Positions 17,403 through 26,883 are shown, numbered from the stretch's first letter. The stretch: DNA of 64,000 nucleotides from Qipengyuania_C sp046254955 (GCF_046254955.1 NZ_JBJXRG010000002.1:558001-622000), one strand, 5' to 3'. The notes: a model not told the origin generated them from the sequence alone. A program made the numbers and translations.

Positions 17403-18071
17403 ATGACGGAACATACAGTCAAGGCATTCGATGAGGACATCACCCGCCTGCGCGGGCTGATCGCCGAAATGGGCGGACTCGCCGAGGTCGCCCTCCAGCA
17501 GGCCATGGACGCGCTTATTAAAGGCGATGATGACCTCGCCGATAAGGTCGTCAAAGGCGACAAGAAAATCGACGCGCTCGAAAGCGAGATCGACAAGCTG
17601 GCGGTCCGGATTATTGCCTTGCGCGCTCCAATGGCCGACGATCTACGCGAAGTCATCGCAGCCCTGAAGATTGCCGGGGTTGTCGAGCGGATTGGCGATT
17701 ATTCGAAGAACATCGCCAAGGCTAGCCGCAAGGTGGGCCAGCGAAAAGAATTCGAACCCCTCACACTGCTGCCGGCAATGGCCGATGTCGCTGGGGAAAT
17801 GGTCCATGATGTGCTCACCGCCTATGCCGCGCGCGATCCCGTTGGCGCCAAGGAAGTCATCGCGATGGACAACAAAGTCGATGCCTTTTACGATTCAATT
17901 TTTCGCAATGTCGTCACATACATGGTCGAGAATCCTGCGACGATTTCCGCTGCGGCACAGTTGCTTTTCGTCGCCCGCAACATCGAACGTATCGGCGATC
18001 ACGCGACCAACGTGGCGGAGATGGTCCATTTTGCCGCGACAGGGAATTACCCCGTCGACGAGGAAGATTGA
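17403..18071 (+). CDS. phoU: Phosphate signalling protein PhoU
   Basis: 222 residues with the two related three-helix PhoU repeats (about 10-100 and 115-210). Each contains the conserved acidic cluster: DKKIDALESEIDKLAVRIIA in the first, VVERIGDYSKNIAKA and IERIGDHATNVAEMV at the repeat ends. It links PstSCAB activity to PhoR and keeps the Pho regulon off when phosphate is plentiful. 10 bp after pstB, same operon. Confidence 0.93.
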   Translation: MTEHTVKAFDEDITRLRGLIAEMGGLAEVALQQAMDALIKGDDDLADKVVKGDKKIDALESEIDKLAVRIIALRAPMADDLREVIAALKIAGVVERIGDYSKNIAKASRKVGQRKEFEPLTLLPAMADVAGEMVHDVLTAYAARDPVGAKEVIAMDNKVDAFYDSIFRNVVTYMVENPATISAAAQLLFVARNIERIGDHATNVAEMVHFAATGNYPVDEED

Positions 18072-18149
18072 CCTTCAGTCACGCGATTGTCGCGAAACCG
18101 TAGTATTCGCAGCGTCTGTAATCGCGGCAAGCTTCGGGGAAAATAGCCC

Positions 18150-18839
18150 ATGTCGGCGCCCAAACTGATCCTGGTTGAAGACGATCCTGCACTGTCGGAG
18201 CTGCTTGAGTTCCGCTTCGAAAAGGAAGGCTACGAAGTGCGCGTCACGCCAGATGGCGATGAGGCGCTGGTGATGGCGCAGGAAGACCTGCCTGATCTCA
18301 TGATCCTTGATTGGATGATCGAGGGTACAAGCGGGATCGAGGTCTGTCGCAGGCTCCGCAGGGACAAACGGACAGCTCACCTCCCGATTATCATGCTGAC
18401 TGCGCGTGAGGATGAGGACGACCGTGTGCGCGGCCTCGAAACCGGTGCAGACGATTACCTGACCAAGCCGTTTTCGCCGCGCGAATTGCTTGCCCGCGTG
18501 GCCGCCGTGATGCGGCGGATCCGCCCGGCCCTGGCCGGCGAAAGTATCGCAGTTGGCGACATCACGCTCGATCCGGTTGCGCACAGGGTCCAGCGACAAG
18601 GCCAGGAATTGCAGCTTGGCCCCACCGAATACCGACTCCTGCAGTTCTTCATGGAAAGCCCCGGACGTGTATTTAGTCGCAACCAGTTGCTGGACGGCGT
18701 GTGGGGCACAGGCAGCGATATTGAGCTCCGCACGGTCGACGTCCATATCCGCCGACTACGCAAGGCAATCGAAATCGAAGGCGCTATTGATCCGATCCGC
18801 ACTGTCCGCAGCGCAGGATATTCCCTCGAGCCTTCCTAG
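18150..18839 (+). CDS. phoB: Phosphate regulon response regulator PhoB
   Basis: 229 residues. Receiver domain with Asp54 (LPDLMILDWM), the acidic pair at 11-12 and Lys in YLTKPFSPREL, followed by an OmpR-type winged helix (RTVDVHIRRLRKAI). It activates Pho genes. It is the last gene of the phoR-pstCAB-phoU-phoB block, an order in which the regulator pair flanks the transporter. Its TAG stop lies five bases from the stop of the convergent extensin-family gene. Confidence 0.93.
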   Translation: MSAPKLILVEDDPALSELLEFRFEKEGYEVRVTPDGDEALVMAQEDLPDLMILDWMIEGTSGIEVCRRLRRDKRTAHLPIIMLTAREDEDDRVRGLETGADDYLTKPFSPRELLARVAAVMRRIRPALAGESIAVGDITLDPVAHRVQRQGQELQLGPTEYRLLQFFMESPGRVFSRNQLLDGVWGTGSDIELRTVDVHIRRLRKAIEIEGAIDPIRTVRSAGYSLEPS

Positions 18840-18843
18840 GAGC

Positions 18844-19578
18844 CTACCGGCACAGACTGGTCCAGCGGTCACTCATATCGAAATGGAAGTGGTCGGCGTG
18901 TGCGTCGTTGTAATTGGGTGAAAGGACCGTTGCGAAATGATCGCATGATCCGTCACGGACCAGGCGGAGGAATTGCGCCTGCGGAGTATCGCTCTCCCAG
19001 TCTCGAAGCACGCTAATCGTGGTGCCATCGGCGAGCACGAAACCGGCGATATCGATCGCATTTGCGGAGGCATGTTCGCTCCAGGGGCCTTCATCACGGC
19101 CATAGAGACGACGGCAAGAATAGGCGCCAAGGTGCTGAATTCGAATCACTTGTGCGCTCAGTTGATGTTGGGCGGCTGGCTGCACCACGTCGCGCTCCCA
19201 CAAATACATTGCCACAGCTGCGGAACAGGTGGTCGCCGGTGTATCCGGGGCTAACGGGAATGCGGTTAGCCGTGTGCGATCGGGCCGTGCGCAAGGCCCA
19301 TCACCGTCTGGCGGCAACACCTCGAATTCTACCTCGCTTCGTGTGAGAACCTCTCGGCACAGCGCTGTATCGCCGCGCAGCGCGAGCAGTTTGGCCCCAG
19401 TCGCCCACCCCGGCGGATCGCGCAGGTCGAGCGGCGCCCAAGGGTTATGCTGCGGATGGTTCAAGAGCCAGCCGTGCGCGCCGACGCCAATGGCCAGGCC
19501 GATCAGCGCTGCAAGTGCTGCCCGGTCCCAGCGAAAGCGCCCGATACGACGCGAGAATAGTCTGCGTGCTTGCGGCAA
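18844..19578 (-). CDS. Extensin-family protein (DUF882/peptidase-like C-terminal fold)
   Basis: 244 residues. A basic N-terminus and one membrane helix (about 20-36) anchor an exported domain. The C-terminal half has the extensin-like signature: CSAAVAMYLWERDVVQPAAQ, IQHLGAYSCRRL, SEHASANAIDIAGF and HADHFHFDMSDRW. The His/Asp set resembles zinc D,D-carboxypeptidase-like folds, so a cell-wall role is plausible but unproven. The first codon is TTG, four bases after the stop of the persulfide dioxygenase gene; no ATG is available upstream of the membrane helix. Probably co-transcribed with the genes upstream. Confidence 0.75.
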   Translation of the reverse strand: MPQARRLFSRRIGRFRWDRAALAALIGLAIGVGAHGWLLNHPQHNPWAPLDLRDPPGWATGAKLLALRGDTALCREVLTRSEVEFEVLPPDGDGPCARPDRTRLTAFPLAPDTPATTCSAAVAMYLWERDVVQPAAQHQLSAQVIRIQHLGAYSCRRLYGRDEGPWSEHASANAIDIAGFVLADGTTISVLRDWESDTPQAQFLRLVRDGSCDHFATVLSPNYNDAHADHFHFDMSDRWTSLCR

Positions 19579-19582
19579 TTCG

Positions 19583-20635
19583 TCAGATCAGTAGCGCAGG
19601 ATCTTCTCCGGTGTCGATCGGAAAGCCTTCTTCCTTCCAGCGCTCCATCCCGCCATCAAGCGCTACGGCACGCATGAATCCGATTTCGCGCAGGGTGGCT
19701 GCCGCCAAGGTCGAGATCCGTCCAACCTCGCAAATCGTGACGATCTCGAGGTGGGGATCGGGAAATGTCTGGTCGACCTTCATCTCCAGTTGCCCGCGCG
19801 CGAGGTGCAAAGCTCCGGGGACATGCCCTCTCTGGTATGCGTCGCGCTCGCGCACATCGAGCACCACGAAATCGTTGCGCTTCTCATCGAGGCGCGCCTT
19901 CAGGTCGCTGAGCGACATAAAGGGAATGTTGCGCGCGGCATCGCTTAGCAGCTGCCGGACAGTCTTTCCGCCCGTCATATTGGTACGCAGAGCTTCGGTA
20001 AGATGAGTCGGAGCGGCAAGGTTGAGGCTCGCCATCAGCTCGACGAACTCGCCCAGCGTGCGCGGCTTGAGCCGGCGGTTTTCCGCTTTTTCGGCCGCGA
20101 TGGTAGAGCTTTCATTACCGCGATAGTCGTGGCCAGGAAAGACGAGCGTTCCTCCGGGAAGATCGAGCAACTTGCCGAACAGGCTTTCGTAGAGCTGTTC
20201 CGGATCGCCGGTGGGAAGATCACTCCGTCCCGTCCCTCCGATCAGCAGCGTATCGCCTGTGAAAACGCGGTCATGCGCGTGGAGACAGATCGAATCGCGC
20301 GTGTGTCCGGGGGTGTAGAGCACTTTCAGACGCAGGTCGCCGAGAACGAGCGAATGCCCATCTTCGACATGGAGATCGACATGCGGTGCAGGGCTATAGC
20401 GATGCATCACCACCGGTGCCTGGAAATGCTGTCCAAGGTGTTTTGCAGCGGAGAAATGATCGGCGTGCGTGTGTGTATCGATCAGATATCGAACATTCAG
20501 TCCTTCGCGGTTCATGATGCCGGTGTAGTGATCCAGCTTCGCCAGCGAGGGATCGATGATCGCTGCCTGGCAGGTCTCTTCGCAGGCAATGACGTAGGAT
20601 TTGCAGCCACCATCGGTGACGGATTCGAAAAACAT
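19583..20635 (-). CDS. Persulfide dioxygenase-rhodanese fusion
   Basis: 350 residues from the ATG preceded by GAGGAG; a GTG six codons upstream is weaker. Residues 1-240 form a metallo-beta-lactamase fold of the ETHE1/Blh type, with THTHADH (54-60), YTPGHTRDS and FTGDTLLIGGTGRSDL. Residues about 245-350 form a rhodanese domain with catalytic Cys302 in TICEVGRIS. The pair oxidises glutathione persulfide to sulfite and moves sulfane sulfur, which limits sulfide and persulfide stress. The start is only 21 bp after dnaE2, on the same strand as the SOS genes, so it may be expressed with them. Confidence 0.85.
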   Translation of the reverse strand: MFFESVTDGGCKSYVIACEETCQAAIIDPSLAKLDHYTGIMNREGLNVRYLIDTHTHADHFSAAKHLGQHFQAPVVMHRYSPAPHVDLHVEDGHSLVLGDLRLKVLYTPGHTRDSICLHAHDRVFTGDTLLIGGTGRSDLPTGDPEQLYESLFGKLLDLPGGTLVFPGHDYRGNESSTIAAEKAENRRLKPRTLGEFVELMASLNLAAPTHLTEALRTNMTGGKTVRQLLSDAARNIPFMSLSDLKARLDEKRNDFVVLDVRERDAYQRGHVPGALHLARGQLEMKVDQTFPDPHLEIVTICEVGRISTLAAATLREIGFMRAVALDGGMERWKEEGFPIDTGEDPALLI

Positions 20636-20656
20636 GCGGGTCTCCTCAGGCACAGG

Positions 20657-23600
20657 CTAATGGAAATCGCGCGATTTGGGAATGATCCTGACATTGCGCG
20701 GATGGCCACCATGCCAACCGCATTCGCGGTTGCTCGGAGGTGGCTCCTGCCATGGCTCCACCGGTTGATACGGATCCTCAGACCCACTGCGCAATTCGTT
20801 GCGGGGATTCACTTTTCCTTCGGGTAGCGGCGAGTTGACGTGATCCGCGCGGGCTAGTGGCGCTGAAAGCATATCGTCAGACAGTTTGTAGAGTTCATCG
20901 CTGGCATCGGTCATGTGCTGGGCGATCACATGGATCACCTCGTCGTCATATTCCACGCGCCCGCGCACTTCCATCAGCCGCGATCCCATGACCACACGGC
21001 GCTGTTTCTCCTTCAGGTCCGGCCATATGACCAGGTTCACCACCCCGGTCTCGTCTTCCAGCGTGATGAAGCACACCCCCTTGGCCGATCCGGGGCGCTG
21101 GCGGATCAGCACCACGCCCGCTACCTGCACCATCGAGCGAAACTTGCGCTCACGCAGGTCGCAGGCGCGCACGAAACCGCGCTCGGCAAGCGAGGCGCGC
21201 AGGAAGGCCATGGGATGCGCCTTCAGGCTGAGCCGGGTGGTCTGGTAATCGGCCACGACTTCCTCGGATAGCGGCATGCGCGGAAGCCGGGTCGCCTTCT
21301 CTTCTGCACCCTCGTCGCGCGCCTGCGCCGCCTGGAACAGTGGCAGCTCGGGCACGCCGATGAGGCTGCGCGCATCCCACAGGGCTTGCCTGCGCGGCAG
21401 GTTCATCGAGCCGAAGCAATCGGCGCTGGCGAGGCGCTCGATATGCGCTGGAGAGAGCTTCGCCCGGTCACGCAATTCGCGCACGTCACGGTAGGGGCCG
21501 TTTGCCTCGCGCTCGCTTACCAACAGCGCTGCGACGTGTTCGGGCAGGCCATCGACCTGGCGCAAGCCGAGGCGCAGGGCGATGTGGTTGTCCATGCGCC
21601 CTTCCCGCGTTTTACCTGCTTCGCCTAGCTCTTCCAGCGCGCTATCCCACTCGCTCTCGTTCACGTCGGCGGGCAGCACCCTGACACCATGCTCGCTCGC
21701 ATCGCGCACGATCTGTGCCGGGGCATAGAAACCCATCGGCTGCGAATTGAGCAGGCCGCAAGCGAAAGCGGCGGGGAAATGGCATTTGATCCAGCTCGAA
21801 ACGTAGACCAGGTGCGCGAAACTTGCTGCATGGCTTTCGGGAAAGCCGTATTCGCCGAAGCCGCGGATCTGGTTGAAGCACCGCTGCGCGAAATCGCGAT
21901 CATAGCCGCGCGTCACCATCCGCTCGACCATCATGTCCTGCAGCTCGTCGACCATGCCGCGGCTGCGGAAGGTCGCCATCGCCTTGCGCAAGCGGTTGGC
22001 TTCGAGCGAATTGAACCTCGCCGCATCGAGCGCGATCTTCATCGCCTGTTCCTGGAAAATCGGCACACCCAGTGTCCGCTCCAGGATGCTCGATAGCTCA
22101 TCGGGCGGCCCGTATTCGGGCGACGGCGCGGGGATCACGACCGGCTCCGCCCCGCGGCGGCGCTTGAGATAGGGATGCACCATGTCGCCCTGGATCGGGC
22201 CTGGGCGGACAATCGCCACCTGGATCACCAGATCGTAGAACTCGCGCGGCCGCAGGCGCGGCAGCATGTTCATCTGCGCGCGGCTTTCGACCTGGAACAC
22301 GCCGAGCGAATCCCCCTTGCGCAACATGGCGTAGACTTCGGGGTCCTCGCGCGGGACGCTGGCCAGCGTGAGCGAGCGGTCGTGATGATCCTCCAGCAGG
22401 TCGAGGCATTTGCGGATACAGGTCAGCATCCCCAGCGCCAGCACATCGACCTTGAGGATACCGAGTGCCTCGATATCGTCCTTGTCCCACTCGATGAAAC
22501 TGCGATCGGGCATCGCGCCATTGCCGATCGGAACCGTCTCGGTCAGCGCGCCTTCGGTGAGGATGAAGCCGCCGACATGCTGCGAAAGGTGGCGCGGCAT
22601 GCCGATCATCTGTTCGGTGAGCTTGAGCACACGTTTGAGATGCGGATCGGTGATATCCATGCCCGTTTCGCTGACATGTGCCTCGCCGATTTCCTTGCCC
22701 CACCCACCCCACACTGTCTTGGCCAGCGCGGCGGTGACGTCCTGGCTCAGCCCCATCGCCTTGCCCACTTCTCGGATCGCCATACGCGGGCGAAAATGGA
22801 TCACCGTTGCAGTCAGCCCGGCGCGGTGGCGGCCATATTTGCCATAGATGTACTGGATCACTTCCTCGCGCCGCTCGTGCTCGAAATCGACATCGATATC
22901 GGGCGGCTCCTTGCGCTCTTCGGAAATGAAACGATCGAACAGCAGGGCGTGCTTCGAGGGGTCGACCGAGGTGATGCCAAGGCAATAGCAAACCGCAGAA
23001 TTGGCAGCCGAGCCGCGCCCCTGGCACAGGATAGGCGGCTCGACCTCGTAACGCGCGTAATCGACGATATCCTTGATCGTGAGGAAATAGCGCGCGAGAT
23101 CGAGCTTGCAGATCAGCGCTAACTCACGCTCGATCGTGTCGAAGACATGGGACGGCACGCCTTGCGGGTAACGGTTTTCCGCGCCCCACCAGCTTTCCAT
23201 CTCGAGATATTCCTGCGGCCCCATCCCGGCAGGATAAATCTCTTCCGGATATTCGTACCGCAATTCGTCGAGCGAGAAGTTGCAGGCATCGGCCACCTCA
23301 CGCGCCGCCGCGATGGCATGCGGCCAGTGCTCGAACAGCTTCACCATGACTTCGGGCGGTTTCAGGTAACGCTCGCCATTGCCGTGGAGCAGATGCCCTG
23401 CCCGCGCCACCGTGGTCTTGTGACGGATCGCCGTCATCACATCCTGTAACGGGCGGCGCTCAGGCGCGTGATAATGCACGTCATTCGTAGCGAGGATCGT
23501 CAGCCCATGCGCCTTGGCCAGATTATCCAACCGGGTGATCCGGGCGATGTCGTCGCCCCGGTAGAGATAGCTCGCGGCAATATGGCGAAGTGTGGAAAGT

Positions 23601-24190
23601 TGCGCCATCAAGTGGGGGAGGAAATCGGCTAGAGTTCCACGGGTAATCTCGCGCATCGGTGCGCGATCCAAGCCCACCACGTTACTCTCGACTGCAACCG
23701 CAAACTCCGCTTCCAGATCATCCGGCGGAAGCAGGATCAGCTGCACATCCTCGCTATGCTCCGCCAACATGGCGAGCGAGATGTGGCACTCGCCCTTTTC
23801 CTGCCACTCGCCGTCAAGCGTCTGCATCCGTCCAGCCGAGATCAAGCGGCATAGGCGGCCGTAGGCCGAGCGGTCTTTCGGATAAGCAAGGAATGCCAGC
23901 CCTTCAACCGTTTCGATCCGGCAGCCGATGACGGGGCGCAGCTTGAGCGTACTCGCTTCGGTGTGGATGCGGACGACCCCGGCCATGCTATTCGAATCGG
24001 CGATCCCGATCGCGTCATAGCCATGCGCACGCGCTGTCATGACCAGGTCGACTGCATCGCTCGCCCCGCGCAGAAAGCTAAAACAGCTCACCAGCCCCAG
24101 CTCGACAAATGGGGCCCGTGCGGGCGGGTCGATTAGCTCGGGGTCGAGCTCGACACTCCGTTTGGGAATCTGCTGGTCGTTTTCCGGCAT
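20657..24190 (-). CDS. dnaE2: Error-prone DNA polymerase DnaE2 (ImuC)
   Basis: 1177 residues, a class C polymerase of the DnaE2 length (replicative DnaE1 is about 1150-1180 with a different tail). The PHP domain is degenerate: the first motif reads SCFSFLRGAS where active PHP domains have His-x-His. Catalytic motifs are GRGSAANS (391-398) and PDIDVDFEHER (430-440). Helix-hairpin-helix and OB-fold regions follow (SMVQVAGVVLIRQRPGSAKG). It is the mutasome polymerase that extends lesions with ImuA and ImuB. It starts one base after the UdgX-like gene stop, in an operon behind a LexA box. Confidence 0.95.
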   Translation of the reverse strand: MPENDQQIPKRSVELDPELIDPPARAPFVELGLVSCFSFLRGASDAVDLVMTARAHGYDAIGIADSNSMAGVVRIHTEASTLKLRPVIGCRIETVEGLAFLAYPKDRSAYGRLCRLISAGRMQTLDGEWQEKGECHISLAMLAEHSEDVQLILLPPDDLEAEFAVAVESNVVGLDRAPMREITRGTLADFLPHLMAQLSTLRHIAASYLYRGDDIARITRLDNLAKAHGLTILATNDVHYHAPERRPLQDVMTAIRHKTTVARAGHLLHGNGERYLKPPEVMVKLFEHWPHAIAAAREVADACNFSLDELRYEYPEEIYPAGMGPQEYLEMESWWGAENRYPQGVPSHVFDTIERELALICKLDLARYFLTIKDIVDYARYEVEPPILCQGRGSAANSAVCYCLGITSVDPSKHALLFDRFISEERKEPPDIDVDFEHERREEVIQYIYGKYGRHRAGLTATVIHFRPRMAIREVGKAMGLSQDVTAALAKTVWGGWGKEIGEAHVSETGMDITDPHLKRVLKLTEQMIGMPRHLSQHVGGFILTEGALTETVPIGNGAMPDRSFIEWDKDDIEALGILKVDVLALGMLTCIRKCLDLLEDHHDRSLTLASVPREDPEVYAMLRKGDSLGVFQVESRAQMNMLPRLRPREFYDLVIQVAIVRPGPIQGDMVHPYLKRRRGAEPVVIPAPSPEYGPPDELSSILERTLGVPIFQEQAMKIALDAARFNSLEANRLRKAMATFRSRGMVDELQDMMVERMVTRGYDRDFAQRCFNQIRGFGEYGFPESHAASFAHLVYVSSWIKCHFPAAFACGLLNSQPMGFYAPAQIVRDASEHGVRVLPADVNESEWDSALEELGEAGKTREGRMDNHIALRLGLRQVDGLPEHVAALLVSEREANGPYRDVRELRDRAKLSPAHIERLASADCFGSMNLPRRQALWDARSLIGVPELPLFQAAQARDEGAEEKATRLPRMPLSEEVVADYQTTRLSLKAHPMAFLRASLAERGFVRACDLRERKFRSMVQVAGVVLIRQRPGSAKGVCFITLEDETGVVNLVIWPDLKEKQRRVVMGSRLMEVRGRVEYDDEVIHVIAQHMTDASDELYKLSDDMLSAPLARADHVNSPLPEGKVNPRNELRSGSEDPYQPVEPWQEPPPSNRECGWHGGHPRNVRIIPKSRDFH

Positions 24191-24191
24191 G

Positions 24192-25640
24192 TCACGCCTG
24201 CAGTTCCACGAGCCGCTCCTTCACCGCAGCAAGATCGGCATCGAACAACGCCGCTTGCTTCGCGCGCGCATCGCCATCGAGCCGGAGCAGGTAAGAAGGA
24301 TGCGCGGTGATCCACAGTTCGCTTCCATCCTCAAGCGGGATAGGTGCCCCGCGCGCCTTGGAAATACTCACCGTCTTGCCGAGTATCCCGCGCGCCGCCG
24401 ACGCGCCCAGCGCCAGCACCAGTCTGGGTTTCACGATCGCGCGCTCGCTTTCGGCCCACCAGCGGCAGGTATCGATTTCCTTGGCGGTGGGCGTCTGATG
24501 CAAGCGTCGCTTGCCGCGCTGGACATACTTGAAGTGCTTGACCGTATTGGTCACGTAGGCGCGCGGTCGGTCGATGCCGGCCTTCTCTAGATGTTCGTCC
24601 AGCAATTGACCGGCAGGGCCGACAAAGGGCTGGCCTGCAAGATCCTCTTGGTCGCCCGGCTGTTCGCCAACGATCATCAAAGAGGCTCTTTCCGGCCCCT
24701 CACCCATCACCGCCCGGTTATCGAGGCAGCCGATCGCGCATTTGCGGCAATCCTTGATTGCCTCTCCGATTGCCGCGAGCGTTTGCGGCCGCGCCTCAAA
24801 CTCGAGCGCGCCAGCCGCCACCATCTGCGCCTCGCGCGACTGCGCCCCTGCGACAAGTTGCGGAATCAGTTCCGCCTCGGGCATGTTCTTCCAGTATTTC
24901 TTGGGCATCTCGCGCAGCATCGCGCCGACCTTCAGCCGCGCCGGATTGAAGATCGAGGCATAATACTTGCGCCACAGCTCCTCCATCGGATCGCCGCCCG
25001 GCGCATCCGAGCGCTCGGCCGGCGGGCTTTCGGACAAGGTCTCGCCGTCCCAGTGAAGGCAGCCGCGCGGTGTTAGGATCGACCAGCGCATATTCGCAAA
25101 GCGGCGGATGAAGAAACCGGCATTGGTGCGCACGATATGATGTTCGGGTTCGAACCAGGCGACATAATGCTCGCTCCGGTCATCGCCTTCCATGCGGCGG
25201 AAACGCACGAAGGCGTGCATCTTGTGGCTATCGCGCCGGACATTCTTGTCCAGTTCCTCCAGGCGCCGGACATCGAGATCGGCCTTGTCTTCCATCATCC
25301 GCGGTTTGGCCTGCAGCCGCCACAGCAGGCGATAGAGCAGCGCGAACCGTTCGGGATCGGAATGGAGCGCGGCATTGCGCGCGAGGCTGAGGAACCGCTT
25401 GTTGGCGCGAACGGGCTTCGCATCCGGCTCGGGAACGGGCATCCGACGCTCGCCCCCTGGAAAATCGGAATGCGAAAACAGGTCCCCGCTACCGCCCGGT
25501 TCGATCCAGGCGATCCGATCGGGCGGAACATCGCACTGGATCAGAGCGCGCGCGCGCTCCCGCCAGAAGCCGAAATCATCCGGCTCCGGCATATGCACCA
25601 CGTAATAGGTGCCGAGCTTGACGTGCTGGAGTGCAGTCAT
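24192..25640 (-). CDS. DUF4130 / UdgX-type uracil-DNA glycosylase fusion
   Basis: 482 residues. Residues 1-240 match the DUF4130 (TIGR03915) type, of unknown function. Residues about 285-482 are a family-4-like uracil-DNA glycosylase: GEQPGDQEDLAG (325-336), a Cys cluster C298-x2-C301-x3-C305 with Cys392 as candidate Fe-S ligands, and HPSYLLR (447-453). The insertion loop KRRLH (377-381) is the UdgX hallmark; in characterised UdgX the equivalent His bonds covalently to the abasic site, here His381. The ATG at 25640 overlaps the upstream stop (ATGA); an in-frame start at 25724 would intrude into the radical SAM gene. Probable SOS-induced DNA repair protein. Confidence 0.85.
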   Translation of the reverse strand: MTALQHVKLGTYYVVHMPEPDDFGFWRERARALIQCDVPPDRIAWIEPGGSGDLFSHSDFPGGERRMPVPEPDAKPVRANKRFLSLARNAALHSDPERFALLYRLLWRLQAKPRMMEDKADLDVRRLEELDKNVRRDSHKMHAFVRFRRMEGDDRSEHYVAWFEPEHHIVRTNAGFFIRRFANMRWSILTPRGCLHWDGETLSESPPAERSDAPGGDPMEELWRKYYASIFNPARLKVGAMLREMPKKYWKNMPEAELIPQLVAGAQSREAQMVAAGALEFEARPQTLAAIGEAIKDCRKCAIGCLDNRAVMGEGPERASLMIVGEQPGDQEDLAGQPFVGPAGQLLDEHLEKAGIDRPRAYVTNTVKHFKYVQRGKRRLHQTPTAKEIDTCRWWAESERAIVKPRLVLALGASAARGILGKTVSISKARGAPIPLEDGSELWITAHPSYLLRLDGDARAKQAALFDADLAAVKERLVELQA

Positions 25641-26863
25641 GCGGCAAACAGCTCCAGCTGTTCCTGCTTCGGCGCGAGCAGGCCGCGCAAGTCGGCACGG
25701 TCGGTCAGCATGACCGGACGCCAATCGACGGTGCAGATGAAAGGACGCACCTTGGTGATCGATTGCGTCAGCAGCGCCACGTCATCGAGCCGCAAGGCAC
25801 GGTGGCGACGGCTGGCGAGGATGCGGCGCACTGCCGTGGTCCCCAGCCCCGGCACACGCAGCAGTTCTTCCTTCGATGCGCGATTGACATCAACCGGAAA
25901 TCGCTCGCGAAATTTCAGCGCCCAGGCGAGCTTGGGATCGATATCGAGCGGCAGGTTGCCGTCCGCTTCGGCCGCCTGCATCACTTCCTGCGGCTTGTAG
26001 CCATAAAACCGCATCAGCCAGTCGGACTGGTAGAGCCGGTGCTCGCGGATCAGCGGCGGGCGCTTCAATGGCAGCACCGCGCTGGCATCGGGGATCGGCG
26101 AAAAGGCGCTGTAATAGACGCGGCGCAGGCGGAAATTGCTATAGAGCTTGCTGGCCTTGCCGACGATGTCGCAATCGGTTGCTTTGTCAGCCCCGACGAT
26201 CATCTGGGTCGACTGGCCTGCAGGCGCGAAGCGCGGCGCATGGCGAAAGCGCTTCTTCGCATCCTTCGCTTCGACAATGTCGGTCTTGGTCTTGGCCAGT
26301 GCGCCTTCGATCTGGCGCGCATCCTTGTCCGGCGCGAGGCGGCTTAGCCCGGCATCGGTCGGCAGTTCGACATTGATTGACACACGGTCGGCATAGAGCC
26401 CCGCTTGATAGACCAGCTGAGGATCGGCTTCGGGGATCGTTTTCAAATGGATGTAGCCGCGAAAATCATGCTCTTCGCGCAGAATTCGCGCCGTTTCGAC
26501 CAATTGTTCCATCGTGAAATTCGAGCTCTTGATGATGCCCGATGAGAGGAACAATCCCTCGATGTAATTGCGCTTGTAAAAGGCTAGCGTGAGATCGGCG
26601 ACCTCCTGCGGCGTGAAACGCGCGCGCCGCACGTTAGAGCTCTTGCGATTGACGCAGTAATGACAATCGAACACGCAATGGTTCGTCATCAGGATCTTGA
26701 GCAGCGAGATGCACCGGCCATCGGGCGCATAGGCGTGGCAGATGCCCATCCCCTCCGTAGAGCCGATGCCTTTTCCTCCTAGACTATTCTTTTTCGCCGT
26801 CCCGGATGACGCGCAAGACGCATCGTATTTCGCCGCATCGGCAAGAATTTCCAGCTTCTCCAT
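25637..26863 (-). CDS. Putative DNA repair/modification radical SAM protein (TIGR03916 type)
   Basis: 408 residues from ATG 26863 (another ATG at 26881). The radical SAM cluster motif is Cys63-x3-Cys67-x2-Cys70 (CVFDCHYC). The distinctive upstream LADAAKYDASCASSG and the partnership with the DUF4130/UdgX gene match the family annotated as DNA modification/repair radical SAM protein. A helix-hairpin-helix DNA-binding segment (VDVNRASKEELLRVPGLGTT) lies near residues 332-352. The C-terminus is QLELF-Ala-Ala (402-408), a close match to the beta-clamp-binding pentapeptide. The substrate is unknown; by analogy with spore photoproduct lyase it might act on a DNA lesion. First gene after the LexA box, so the operon head. 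Confidence 0.85.
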   Translation of the reverse strand: MEKLEILADAAKYDASCASSGTAKKNSLGGKGIGSTEGMGICHAYAPDGRCISLLKILMTNHCVFDCHYCVNRKSSNVRRARFTPQEVADLTLAFYKRNYIEGLFLSSGIIKSSNFTMEQLVETARILREEHDFRGYIHLKTIPEADPQLVYQAGLYADRVSINVELPTDAGLSRLAPDKDARQIEGALAKTKTDIVEAKDAKKRFRHAPRFAPAGQSTQMIVGADKATDCDIVGKASKLYSNFRLRRVYYSAFSPIPDASAVLPLKRPPLIREHRLYQSDWLMRFYGYKPQEVMQAAEADGNLPLDIDPKLAWALKFRERFPVDVNRASKEELLRVPGLGTTAVRRILASRRHRALRLDDVALLTQSITKVRPFICTVDWRPVMLTDRADLRGLLAPKQEQLELFAA

Positions 26864-26883
26864 GATTGTTTGCGAGCCCATAT

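Noticed and set aside
21000..24100. Several long open frames antisense to dnaE2 (up to 315 residues)
   Set aside because: High-GC DNA keeps the antisense frame of a conserved gene open; none has a recognisable fold or start signal.
26869..26881. ATG 26881 as the start of the radical SAM gene
   Set aside because: It would sit directly against the LexA box with no leader or ribosome binding site; the ATG at 26863 leaves room for a short leader and matches the expected N-terminus MEKLEILADA.
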